A stretch of DNA of 35,754 nt from Cyanobacteria bacterium UBA2566. GTDB taxonomy: Bacteria > Cyanobacteriota > Cyanobacteriia > Cyanobacteriales > Desertifilaceae. Below, one piece after another: positions 15,936 to 23,123 of the stretch. The notes under the pieces were generated by a model. That model saw only the letters and a list, made by a program, of their open reading frames with translations, was not told the origin of the DNA and searched no databases. The position numbers were made by a program, and so were the translations under genes. How positions within the stretch are numbered: the stretch's first letter is position 1; each line of letters begins with the position of its first letter. Where the stretch lies: positions 1 to 35,754 of the forward strand of contig DDLS01000067.1 in NCBI GenBank assembly GCA_002340255.1, in the 5' to 3' direction.

Positions 15936-16841
15936 TTATTGGTTTGGAGAAAGTAAATCTTCTTCACCGATCGCCTTATATCCCTCCCGAATCAGGTCGT
16001 AATCTTCGTCTTTAGCGGGAACTATTTGTGACTGGGCGTATTTTTTGTTCGCTGGGGAGACCCCAATCGCGTCAATTAATTTCCTTTCATTTTCAACAAT
16101 CCGAGCTTGTAGTTGTGCGATACACTCTGCATTTAGGGATGGATTCGCAACAATCAGATCGTTTGGCAAGGGTTTGCCCTGGGAAATCCGGGTGAATTCT
16201 GATGCTTGAAGATTATATTTTTCTAGGGCACGCTGATAGTGATGGTTACCATCTGACCAAACGTCTAGCTTGCCCTCCTTGAGTACTACTAAGCCGCGAT
16301 CGCTGCCAATAATTTCTACGTTAAAATCTTGATTGGGTTTTAACCCCATATCAGCTAATATTTTCAGAGCGCCTAAGTGACTTGCAGTTGAACCCTCTTC
16401 TCGAATGCCAATAGTTTTTCCTTTGAGCTGTTGCAAATTCTCAATCCCGCTGTTGGCATTGGCAACAATGACGGTATAATAGCCAGGACGGGTAATTCCT
16501 ACTAAGGGAATCGCATCAGCATTGGCTTTTAAAAGCACATATTCAGAAGGCCCTGCTAGAGCGAGATCGATACGCTCAAAGAGTAATGCAGGGACAGCAG
16601 TAACGCGGTCATTCATCGGAAAGAGATCAATAGAAATTCCCAAAGCTTCCCCCAAAATGGTTTGAAATTCACCAAAGTCTTTTTTTAGCTCTTCTTCTCC
16701 GAAAATATCGGTAACTGCTAAGGTCAGTCGCTCCGGACAAGCGGCGATCGCTTCCCGGTTGCTGTTTGTAGACTCTATTTCCTGGGAACCACAGGAGATT
16801 AAGAAAAGTAAAGGTAAAACCAGTAATCTTTGCAGTTTCAT
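15936..16841 (-). CDS. PhnD-like periplasmic binding lipoprotein
   Basis: This 301-residue solute-binding protein has a lipoprotein signal: a basic N-terminus, a hydrophobic core and the lipobox LISC with Cys17 as the lipidated residue. The mature part resembles phosphate/phosphite/phosphonate ABC transporter binding proteins: FGEFQTILGEALGISIDLFP near the start, IDLALAGPSEYVLLK, then GKTIGIREEGSTASHLGALKIL and ANPSLNAE. The usual phnC (ATPase) and phnE (permease) genes are missing. Instead a sensor kinase gene follows by 33 bases. I infer a sensory rather than transport role. The ligand is unknown; phosphonate, phosphite or another small anion are possible. Confidence 0.85.
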   Translation of the reverse strand: MKLQRLLVLPLLFLISCGSQEIESTNSNREAIAACPERLTLAVTDIFGEEELKKDFGEFQTILGEALGISIDLFPMNDRVTAVPALLFERIDLALAGPSEYVLLKANADAIPLVGITRPGYYTVIVANANSGIENLQQLKGKTIGIREEGSTASHLGALKILADMGLKPNQDFNVEIIGSDRGLVVLKEGKLDVWSDGNHHYQRALEKYNLQASEFTRISQGKPLPNDLIVANPSLNAECIAQLQARIVENERKLIDAIGVSPANKKYAQSQIVPAKDEDYDLIREGYKAIGEEDLLSPNQ

Positions 16842-16928
16842 GGGTTATGTCATTCCAATAATTGTTAGAGAATTTTAACCCAAAAGTGAAATTGGATAAT
16901 GATTAGCTGGCTTGATTTTTTTTAACTT

Positions 16929-17609
16929 TTAATAGATGAAAAAACGCTCTAGATCGAGACGGGCTGCTGCTTGGGTCAATTGGCTTACATCTCTGGGATT
17001 CTCTAAATAGGGAAGTGTGCCTAGAATTGGCATTTGAGTGAGGGACTCGATGAGGGAAATGGGGGCCCATTGTTCCTGTTGGGTAGGAGTACAGGGATGG
17101 ATACAATTGAGAACCAGTCCGATCAGGGGTACGCGATATTGACGGGCAAGGGCTACATTGGCAACCGTTTGGGCGATCGCCCCCAACTTAACCGGAACGA
17201 CTAACACCGTGGGTAGTTTCCAGTCCCTGGCTAAGTCGGCAATAACCAATTCATGAGTAATCGGCGAACCTAAACCCCCCAAACCTTCCACCATGACCAA
17301 CTCTTTGCTCTTCTGAAGGCTAGTAAATGCCTGCCATATAGGGGCAAGGTCAATCGTCTTATTCTCCACTTCTGCGGCAATAGGAGGGGCAACTGGAGTT
17401 TGCAGATAGAGGGGGGTAATGGATTCTGGGGACTGGTCGAGGATAAATAAATCCAGGTAGAGTTCTAGGTCTCCCACTCCAGATTGAATAGGTTTCATTA
17501 CCCCTAGGGGTCGGTCTTTGTAATAGGTTTGCCAATAGGCGATTAAGGCTGTCGTTAAGACACTTTTGCCCGTATCCGTATCCGTTCCTGCGATCAGTAA
17601 ACTATTCAT
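16929..17609 (-). CDS. bioD: ATP-dependent dethiobiotin synthetase
   Basis: From the ATG at 17609 this is a 226-residue P-loop enzyme. BioD closes the ureido ring of dethiobiotin from diaminopelargonic acid, CO2 and ATP, the penultimate step of biotin synthesis, in the cytoplasm as a dimer. The start MNSLLIAGTDTDTGKS contains the P-loop (residues 8-16). MKPIQSG (Lys39) and VEGLGGLGSPIT (Glu108) are the substrate and metal-binding motifs. An in-frame ATG 12 codons upstream (17645) would overlap the end of the protease gene, but the family normally begins at the chosen methionine. It lies just after the M50 protease gene, probably in one transcript; no other bio gene is present. Confidence 0.93.
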   Translation of the reverse strand: MNSLLIAGTDTDTGKSVLTTALIAYWQTYYKDRPLGVMKPIQSGVGDLELYLDLFILDQSPESITPLYLQTPVAPPIAAEVENKTIDLAPIWQAFTSLQKSKELVMVEGLGGLGSPITHELVIADLARDWKLPTVLVVPVKLGAIAQTVANVALARQYRVPLIGLVLNCIHPCTPTQQEQWAPISLIESLTQMPILGTLPYLENPRDVSQLTQAAARLDLERFFIY

Positions 17610-17637
17610 CCCATTCAAACCTAGAGGAGAAACATAA

Positions 17638-19149
17638 TCACCCAATCCCTAAACGCCCGGCTAAACTGGGAGTCAAGGGCATCAGGGTGGCAATCATCAA
17701 AAATAGGGCTAAAAGAGCCAAGGCAGCGCGAGCATCATTGGGTTCTGTAATTTCATTTGAGCTAGGTCGCTCTAAATCCCGTTGTAAGACTAAAATGACG
17801 ATCGCCCAATACAACGCTAATGGAGTCACAAATGAGGCAAATCCCAACACAATTAACGTGGCAACGGTGGTGATTCCGGCGATTTTGCGTCCGTAAATCG
17901 CTTGTACCATGCGCCCTCCATCCAATTGACCCGCAGGCATGAGGTTAATGGCACTGAGAACTAAACCTAACCATCCCATTAAGGTTAATGGATGCACATC
18001 AACGAGGGAATTTTGCAACACATCCCCTAAAATTCCTCGGGCTAAGGTTCCCACTAAAACTGAACCTTGGAAAAATTGGGAGGGAATTTGAAACAGACTA
18101 CCGGAATGGGATAAGGATAAACCCAGAATTAACAGAAATAGGGATAATAAACCCCCTGCTGCTGGCCCGGCAATGGCAATATCAAACAGAACACTGCGGT
18201 TGGGTAAGATGGACTCAAACCGGGTAATAGCGCCAAAGGAACCGACTTGCCAGGTGGGGAGGAAAAAGGGCAAACTGAGGCGAATGTGGTATTTTTTGGC
18301 TATCCAGCCATGGCCCAACTCATGAACTAATAATATCGCCCACAGGCCAATGGCGATCGGCAGGGCTTCGGGCCATCTTGACCATTCACTAAACCAGTCA
18401 AACCCTTGAAAAATACCACCTGCTTCCATACTGGTGGCGAGGGTAGCGAGTCCTAAAGCTACTGCTAAAGCCTTTTGACCCAGGGTGAGGGGTTTGGGGT
18501 CTTGACTTTGGGGAAGTACGATCGCAATGGGCTTATTATCTGGGCCCATAACTAAGAATAACCGATAGCGATCGCCCAGGCGCTCCTTTAACCGCTCCGA
18601 AAGTTTCTCATACGACTGATCTGGGTCTCCTCGTAAATTCCCCTTAAAAATTGCCCCTTCCTGATAGGGCAGAGTTTCCGTGAGAAAATAGGTATCGATG
18701 CCAAAAATTTCCTTAATCTGCTTCAATTCCTCTGCTGGAATGCCAATCGGTTCTGACGCAACAACCGAAGGCATCTCCCCAGTCTGAGCCGCCAACGCTT
18801 TGTCACTGAGGGAACTCGAAGGATTTTCCTGCCGCTGTTTCAACCGCTCTGCCACCTGTTGACGCAATAGCTCATCTTGTCCCGATACTCGCAACTGTCG
18901 GCCCAGAAAAATATAAATTGCGGTTGAACCCACCAGCATAAACAAAATTCCCGCCAAGTTGAGATAAATTCCCAGGGAAAACAACCCAAAAAACAACAAC
19001 CAGGGAACCATCAGCACCACAGACTGCAACCAAGCCAAGATTCCCAACCTACCATAGGGACGAGCGCGTTGAAATCCCCAAAACAAGATGCCCAGGGCAA
19101 CGAGTAAGATGAGGAATGTAAGGGAATTGTTGGACACAGCAGACATCAT
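17638..19149 (-). CDS. EGY-type site-2 intramembrane metalloprotease (M50)
   Basis: This 503-residue polytopic membrane protease starts at the first ATG of a doublet at 19149. Two helices (to about 85) lead into a soluble region containing FKGNLRGDP (about 168-176), the GNLR motif of the plant EGY/cyanobacterial branch. The catalytic zinc site HELGH is at 276-280 and the third ligand in AGQLDGGRM with Asp410. About eight helices are predicted. S2P proteases cut transmembrane substrates such as anti-sigma factors; EGY1 in plants is needed for chloroplast development. No substrate is indicated by neighbours. A further ATG eight codons upstream (19173) is possible. It is followed by bioD. Confidence 0.92.
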   Translation of the reverse strand: MMSAVSNNSLTFLILLVALGILFWGFQRARPYGRLGILAWLQSVVLMVPWLLFFGLFSLGIYLNLAGILFMLVGSTAIYIFLGRQLRVSGQDELLRQQVAERLKQRQENPSSSLSDKALAAQTGEMPSVVASEPIGIPAEELKQIKEIFGIDTYFLTETLPYQEGAIFKGNLRGDPDQSYEKLSERLKERLGDRYRLFLVMGPDNKPIAIVLPQSQDPKPLTLGQKALAVALGLATLATSMEAGGIFQGFDWFSEWSRWPEALPIAIGLWAILLVHELGHGWIAKKYHIRLSLPFFLPTWQVGSFGAITRFESILPNRSVLFDIAIAGPAAGGLLSLFLLILGLSLSHSGSLFQIPSQFFQGSVLVGTLARGILGDVLQNSLVDVHPLTLMGWLGLVLSAINLMPAGQLDGGRMVQAIYGRKIAGITTVATLIVLGFASFVTPLALYWAIVILVLQRDLERPSSNEITEPNDARAALALLALFLMIATLMPLTPSLAGRLGIG

Positions 19150-19237
19150 AGAGGAATTGCCAATGAGACACAATGCTACGCCTTAGAGCTAGAGAGCCAA
19201 GGCATAGGCCAATTTAATTATACCAGGGGACAGGGGA

Positions 19238-19258
19238 TAATTAATAATTAATAATTAA
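19238..19258. repeat. TAATTAA heptamer tandem repeat
   Basis: Three exact head-to-tail copies of TAATTAA lie upstream of the M50 protease gene. It is a heptanucleotide repeat as is common between cyanobacterial genes, and it might also affect promoter bending. Confidence 0.75.
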
Positions 19259-19290
19259 CTATCTATGTTTCTCGATAGTCGCTTTTAACA

Positions 19291-19713
19291 TTAGGTTAAC
19301 CGGATCGGTTCTATTTGACGATCGCACTCAGCATTCTCAGAAATAACAACAACAGGAGAATCAAGATCGAGACACCAATTTTCATCGATAATATTCAACT
19401 GAGCATCTAAAACAAGAATCAGTTCGCCAATTTCTTCATCTTCTGAATTATTATATGGGGCGAGTAGAAATTCCAACTTAATCCACGGGCAAGCCTTCTC
19501 GTTGACCTGGTTAATACCAATAGCACTATTCACCAGAGTAATTGTTGGTGAGTCAAGCAATGTAACCCGATCGTAAAATTGATTTTTACTATCCCAATAA
19601 CCTTGGATATTATAGTTGCAGGATTCTAAATGTTGTTGAGCAATTCTGCACGGTTCAATTTCATCTAGAAGTTGGGATAAGCTATTCCAAACAGTATGAT
19701 TAGGGATGGTCAT
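19291..19713 (-). CDS. hypothetical 140-aa acidic protein
   Basis: I do not recognise this protein. It is acidic (many Asp and Glu, including a SEDEEIGE run), soluble and without signal peptide or membrane helix. Its middle and end look like beta-strand sequence (WIKLEFLLAPY, GELILVLDAQLNIID, SPVVVIS). No strong ribosome site precedes its ATG, and it starts 9 bases after the stop of the 102-residue gene, which suggests translation coupled to that gene. The acidic, compact character and pairing resemble an immunity protein or antitoxin, but this is only an inference from layout and composition. Confidence 0.6.
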   Translation of the reverse strand: MTIPNHTVWNSLSQLLDEIEPCRIAQQHLESCNYNIQGYWDSKNQFYDRVTLLDSPTITLVNSAIGINQVNEKACPWIKLEFLLAPYNNSEDEEIGELILVLDAQLNIIDENWCLDLDSPVVVISENAECDRQIEPIRLT

Positions 19714-19722
19714 AGTGATGTT

Positions 19723-20031
19723 TTAATGACTGGTTCTCATGCCAGGGAAATGTAGTATATTTTCGATAAAGTATCCATGCAACCGGTAATCTCCTCCTTG
19801 TCCTAAGACTTTTGATTTCAGGTCAAAATCGGGTAATTCCGAAGGAACGAGACCGATGCTACCATTGGCTGGAACTCTACCATTTTCAATAGCTTTCAGA
19901 TGTTTACTCTGTCCATCATAGCGTTGAGCGAGGCGGATTTGCTTTTTCGCAAACGAGACCAAGAATTCTTCCGCAGTTTCGTAGATAATATCAGGGATAA
20001 CATCTGTCCAATTGCTGGGTAAGGGTTCCAT
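19723..20031 (-). CDS. hypothetical 102-aa protein, possible toxin-like domain
   Basis: I cannot assign a family. The start is supported by an AAAGAGGA purine run directly before the ATG. The protein is neutral to basic and soluble. Its second half (VPANGSIGLVPSELPDFDLKS, then GQGGDYRLHGYFIENILHF) has the compact beta-rich look of small RNase or polymorphic-toxin C-terminal domains, with Asp, Arg and His residues close together. It leads a two-gene unit with the acidic 140-residue protein. A toxin-immunity or toxin-antitoxin unit is one reading; a simple conserved hypothetical pair is another. Confidence 0.6.
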   Translation of the reverse strand: MEPLPSNWTDVIPDIIYETAEEFLVSFAKKQIRLAQRYDGQSKHLKAIENGRVPANGSIGLVPSELPDFDLKSKVLGQGGDYRLHGYFIENILHFPGMRTSH

Positions 20032-20117
20032 TCCTCTTTTGCGCGATCGCTCCTCTATTTACTCTAATTTTACTCCCGCTTAACCAAAACTGATGTTTGC
20101 GTAAGTCTAAAGTTAGA

Positions 20118-20882
20118 TTAGATAATCCCCTTTTCTTTTAACTTACCTAGGGCATAAGTAGCCGCTTCCTTTTCTGCATCTTTTTTGCTTCTTCCTTTGC
20201 CTTTACCCCAGGCTTTATCACTAATAAAAACTGTAGACATGAATTCTGGAGCATGATCCATACCGCCTATTTTTTCCGTTACATATTTGGGAGGATTTTT
20301 GGCTCCCCTCGCTTGGACTAATTCCTGTAATCGATTTTTTGAGTCGATGTTGGAACGAGCCACCATTTGCTCTTGAGGGACAGAATCAAACAGTTCTTCT
20401 ATGACAGAGCGCACTTTTTCCATGTTTTGATCGCAATCTAAATAGTAAGCCCCAACAATGGCTTCAAAGGTACTACTGAGTAAATTTGGATTTTGATATC
20501 CCCCTTCTTTGATTAACCCTTGACTTAGACGCATTCTCAAGTCTAGACCAACTTCAACTGCAAATCTAGCCAATTGTTTTTGATCGACTAAAGCGGAGCG
20601 CCGTCTGGTCATTTCATCTTCTCCCATTTCCGGATAGCGCTGATAGAGATATTGACCACTGATAAAGGTCAAAATGGCATCACCAAGAAATTCTAAACGT
20701 TCATTGTGTCCTATGGCTCCAGGATTTTCATTAACATATGAACGATGGGTTAAGGCACGATGGAGAAGTTTTTCATTTTTAAACATCAAAAGTTTGTGAA
20801 AGTAACTAGCATCTTCTGCTAGTGATTTTTGCTTTTTTCTTTGTTTTAAATTTATCTCTTGATGGTCTATATCCAAAGTCAT
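20118..20882 (-). CDS. rnc: ribonuclease III
   Basis: From the ATG at 20882 this is a 254-residue endonuclease that cuts double-stranded RNA during rRNA and mRNA maturation. The catalytic domain has the signature NERLEFLGDAIL (60-71) and the second acidic residue Glu140 in STFEAIVGA. A double-stranded RNA-binding domain occupies about 181-252, ending in GKGRSKKDAEKEAATYAL. A charged N-terminal extension of about 20 residues precedes the catalytic domain. A TTG ten codons further up (20912) is also in frame, but it lies about where a transcript from the TATAAT at 20919-20924 would begin, so the ATG is more likely. Cyanobacteria often carry more than one RNase III. Confidence 0.93.
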   Translation of the reverse strand: MTLDIDHQEINLKQRKKQKSLAEDASYFHKLLMFKNEKLLHRALTHRSYVNENPGAIGHNERLEFLGDAILTFISGQYLYQRYPEMGEDEMTRRRSALVDQKQLARFAVEVGLDLRMRLSQGLIKEGGYQNPNLLSSTFEAIVGAYYLDCDQNMEKVRSVIEELFDSVPQEQMVARSNIDSKNRLQELVQARGAKNPPKYVTEKIGGMDHAPEFMSTVFISDKAWGKGKGRSKKDAEKEAATYALGKLKEKGII

Positions 20883-20918
20883 AGATATGGAGTATTTTAT
20901 GATTGATTGCAATCCTCT

Positions 20919-20924
20919 ATTATA
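20919..20924 (-). promoter_or_regulatory. candidate -10 box for rnc
   Basis: A perfect TATAAT is read on the minus strand 37 bases before the chosen rnc ATG. The hexamer 17 bases further up (TACAAC) is a poor -35 match, so this is a tentative promoter. Confidence 0.35.
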
Positions 20925-20941
20925 CTGTATATTTAATTAAA

Positions 20942-20976
20942 GTTGTAGGGGCAGGTTTTAAACCTCCCCCTACAAC
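20942..20976. repeat. GTAGGGGC palindrome (MITE-like or terminator)
   Basis: There is a long near-perfect inverted repeat: left arm GTTGTAGGGGCAGGTTT, right arm AAACCTCCCCCTACAAC, one mismatch and almost no loop. It sits directly past the HNH stop codon and upstream of rnc, so it could act as a terminator. Its sequence matches the arms of the palindromes inside the tamB-like gene, which marks it as a dispersed family. Confidence 0.75.
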
Positions 20977-20982
20977 AATAGA

Positions 20983-21219
20983 CTACCTCACTTTTTTCCT
21001 AAAAGATGGGGGAGGAAAAAGGCTATGTCCTCGTTGATTATTGCAGGAAAAACAGGTAATACGCAGATTTTCTAAAGAGTTAGAACCTCCATGTTTTTTA
21101 GGAATCAGGTGATCGAGGGTGATTTCTTCGGGGGATAGAATGCATTCACACCAATAACACCGAGTGCCAAACTGTTCAATGAGTTTGGCTCTTTTATTCT
21201 GTTTTTGTTTGGAATTCAT
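20983..21219 (-). CDS. small HNH endonuclease
   Basis: This 78-residue protein is a complete stand-alone HNH domain. Cys21/Cys24 and Cys56/Cys59 form the structural zinc site. LDHLIPKKHGGSNSLENL supplies the Asp36-His37 and Asn51 residues of the beta-beta-alpha metal active site, and SCNNQRG closes it. The N-terminus is strongly basic (KQKQNKRAK) and could contact DNA. Such solitary HNH proteins occur widely in cyanobacteria, and their role (repair, homing or defence) is unknown. It lies downstream of murQ on the same strand, with a palindromic repeat right after the stop. Confidence 0.85.
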   Translation of the reverse strand: MNSKQKQNKRAKLIEQFGTRCYWCECILSPEEITLDHLIPKKHGGSNSLENLRITCFSCNNQRGHSLFPPPSFRKKVR

Positions 21220-21551
21220 GGTTTACTATTCCAATAACTACAGTTGGAATATCGCGTACAAGCAAAAGTGACGCTTAAGTGAATAAGCGACAGTTTTCTT
21301 GATTACATCTTAGTAAACGTCTCAAACTTACTACCTTCGAGCCTCAAACCAGTGCAGATCCAGTCTGCTGAACTACCAGTTATCTGAAGGGCTAATTCCT
21401 GATTCAGATACATGCTAGGCCAGAATACTGGACTTGCACTAACCTGAGAATCGGAGGTACTACCCATGAGACGAACACTTATGGATATTCTTACCTTGAA
21501 TTGTTGCACCAAACAATCTTTAATGTCAAGAGTCTCAACTCAATTCTACTC
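21220..21551. other. gap between HNH gene and murQ with one doubtful ORF
   Basis: The only candidate here is a 69-codon minus-strand frame (21512 to 21303) starting with TTG. It has no ribosome site and I recognise no family. The sequence is not repetitive. It could be a degraded gene or plain spacer. Confidence 0.35.
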
Positions 21552-22457
21552 TCAGGAGGAAACAGCAGCTAAAGCCGATCGCAGATTTCCTTGGTTTTGA
21601 TCCAGATAACTCTGAGCTGTTTGAGCATCCACTCCTGTCCAAGCCATCAGTAAAGCTACCTTAACCCGTTGTCCGCTCTCGTCTAAAAGTTGCTCGCATT
21701 GCGATCGCCCCAACTCCGTTAAATCCTCTAAAATGCGTAGAGCGCGATCACGTAACTTCGTATTCGTCACCGCCACATCCACCATCCGATTACCATACAC
21801 CTTCCCCAACTTCACCATCACCCCAGTAGACAAAATATTCAGCGCCATTTTCGTTGCCGTTCCCGCCTTCAGGCGCGTGGAACCTGCCAAAACTTCCGGT
21901 CCCACCAACAAGCGAATATCCACATCTACAGCCACCGAAACCTGCTCAACAGGCACGCAAGCCATAAAAATCGTCGTTGCCCCCTGCGCTTTTGCCCCCT
22001 GTAACGCCCCCTGAACATAAGGCGTTGTGCCTCCAGCCGTAATTCCCACCACCACATCCTTCGAGGTCACCTGATACTGCTCAATGACCTGCACCCCATC
22101 CTCAAATCTATCCTCTAAGCCCTCAGAACTACGTACCAGCGCCCCTTCACCCCCAGCTAAAATCCCCTGTACCATCTGGGGGTCAGAACAGAATGTAGGT
22201 GGGCATTCCGCCGCATCCAGCACCCCTAAACGGCCGCTCGTTCCCGCGCCCACATAAAACAACCGTCCCCCATTTTGAAGAGCTAACGCCGTCCGATCAA
22301 TGGCTTCTGCTAACTGTTCCTTCGCCTGCGAACAAGCCTCCACCGTTTGGGCATCTTCCCGATTAAACAGCTCCACCAACTGCACAGTGCCCAATTGGTC
22401 TAACGTTAAACTTTGGGGATTAATTTGCTCTGTTAACAGATGACCTCGATTTTCCAT
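21552..22457 (-). CDS. murQ: N-acetylmuramic acid 6-phosphate etherase
   Basis: This 301-residue cytoplasmic SIS-domain enzyme cleaves the lactyl ether of MurNAc 6-phosphate to GlcNAc 6-phosphate and D-lactate in cell-wall recycling. The opening LTEQINPQSLTLD is typical. LFYVGAGTSGRLGVLDAAECPPTF (67-89) is the sugar-phosphate-binding loop and includes Glu84, at about the position of the proposed catalytic Glu83 of E. coli MurQ. SSEGLEDRFEDG follows near 110-121. The length matches the family. It starts four bases after the DUF3110 stop, so they form an operon. No anhydro-MurNAc kinase gene (anmK) lies nearby, although it would supply the substrate. Confidence 0.96.
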   Translation of the reverse strand: MENRGHLLTEQINPQSLTLDQLGTVQLVELFNREDAQTVEACSQAKEQLAEAIDRTALALQNGGRLFYVGAGTSGRLGVLDAAECPPTFCSDPQMVQGILAGGEGALVRSSEGLEDRFEDGVQVIEQYQVTSKDVVVGITAGGTTPYVQGALQGAKAQGATTIFMACVPVEQVSVAVDVDIRLLVGPEVLAGSTRLKAGTATKMALNILSTGVMVKLGKVYGNRMVDVAVTNTKLRDRALRILEDLTELGRSQCEQLLDESGQRVKVALLMAWTGVDAQTAQSYLDQNQGNLRSALAAVSS

Positions 22458-22461
22458 AGTC

Positions 22462-22863
22462 TTATAACAATCCTTCCAAACTTCGGCGAATGCGATCGAG
22501 TTCTTCCGAACTCATTTCTGACTCTGACTCTTCAGCGCTCGGTACATCAGGCTCTTCCTCACTCCAATCTAAAGAATCCACATTACTCTCTGGAGGAATG
22601 ACCAATTTCCCCTCACTCACCCACTCAAAATCTAGATCTGCCTCTTCGCAAAACGCCTTAATCTCATCTTCATCGATCGCCTCTACACTAGGAGAAGGGA
22701 AATCCTGAGCCTCTAACTGCAAGGCAAACCGAGTGGCATCATCCTCGACTTCAAAGACTAAAACCTTATTGCGCACTTGCCTAGGATTGGTGTGGGGAAC
22801 CTTAATCGTATGAATTCCCTCATTTTCCGTGCCTACATTAAACAACAGGACATAAACTCGCAT
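22462..22863 (-). CDS. DUF3110 domain protein
   Basis: This 133-residue soluble protein starts MRVYVLLFNVGTENEGIHTIKV and continues VLVFEVEDDATRFALQLEAQDFPSPSVEAID, the characteristic DUF3110 pattern of cyanobacteria and plastids. The domain fills about residues 1-85. The tail is very acidic (SEEEPDVPSAEESESEMSSEELD) and ends in a short helix. No function is established for the family. It is the first gene of the murQ pair. G-rich repeats lie upstream. Confidence 0.88.
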   Translation of the reverse strand: MRVYVLLFNVGTENEGIHTIKVPHTNPRQVRNKVLVFEVEDDATRFALQLEAQDFPSPSVEAIDEDEIKAFCEEADLDFEWVSEGKLVIPPESNVDSLDWSEEEPDVPSAEESESEMSSEELDRIRRSLEGLL

Positions 22864-22920
22864 AAGCTACTAGAAGTTAACGCTCCCAAATTCGATTATT
22901 TTCCCTTATTTTATAGCAGT

Positions 22921-23036
22921 TAGGGGATGGGGTGACACGGAGACGCGGGGATGGGGGGATAGGGAGATGGGGTGACGCTCCGACGCGGGGACGCAGAGAC
23001 GCTCCGACGCGGAGACACGGAGACGCTCCGACGCGG
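22921..23036. repeat. G-rich intergenic repeat block with 24-bp tandem units
   Basis: The left part (22921-22973) is degenerate GGGGATGGGG/GACACGGAGACGCGG sequence. From 22974 a 24-bp unit beginning GACGCTCCGACGCGG repeats at 22974, 22998 and 23022, the last copy incomplete. The frame is open across it, giving a DAPTR-type peptide repeat, but there is no ribosome site before it, and the tamB-like gene has a credible ATG after it. Confidence 0.75.
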
Positions 23037-23051
23037 GGAAATTGCCTTTTG

Positions 23052-23077
23052 CCTATTCCCCATTCCCGCGATTCCCG
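23052..23077. repeat. short TTCCCCA-type repeat
   Basis: CCTATTCCCCATTCCCGCGATTCCC belongs to the same TTCCC-type family as the other heptamer blocks and sits about 50 bases before the tamB-like start. Confidence 0.5.
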
Positions 23078-23123
23078 TGGCATCATCAGAACAAGGTGTG
23101 AGTATTCAGAACGGTGTGAGGAC

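Noticed and set aside
21303..21512. 69-codon TTG-started ORF between HNH and murQ
   Set aside because: No ribosome site, no recognised family and a rare start codon; it is kept only as a note in the gap description.
22974..23036. CRISPR-like array
   Set aside because: The units are directly contiguous with no unique spacers, and no cas genes are present.
22932..23123. A 64-codon N-terminal extension of the tamB-like protein
   Set aside because: The frame is open only because the 24-bp tandem repeats are multiples of three; it has no ribosome site, and the ATG at 23124 has one and leads directly to the membrane anchor.
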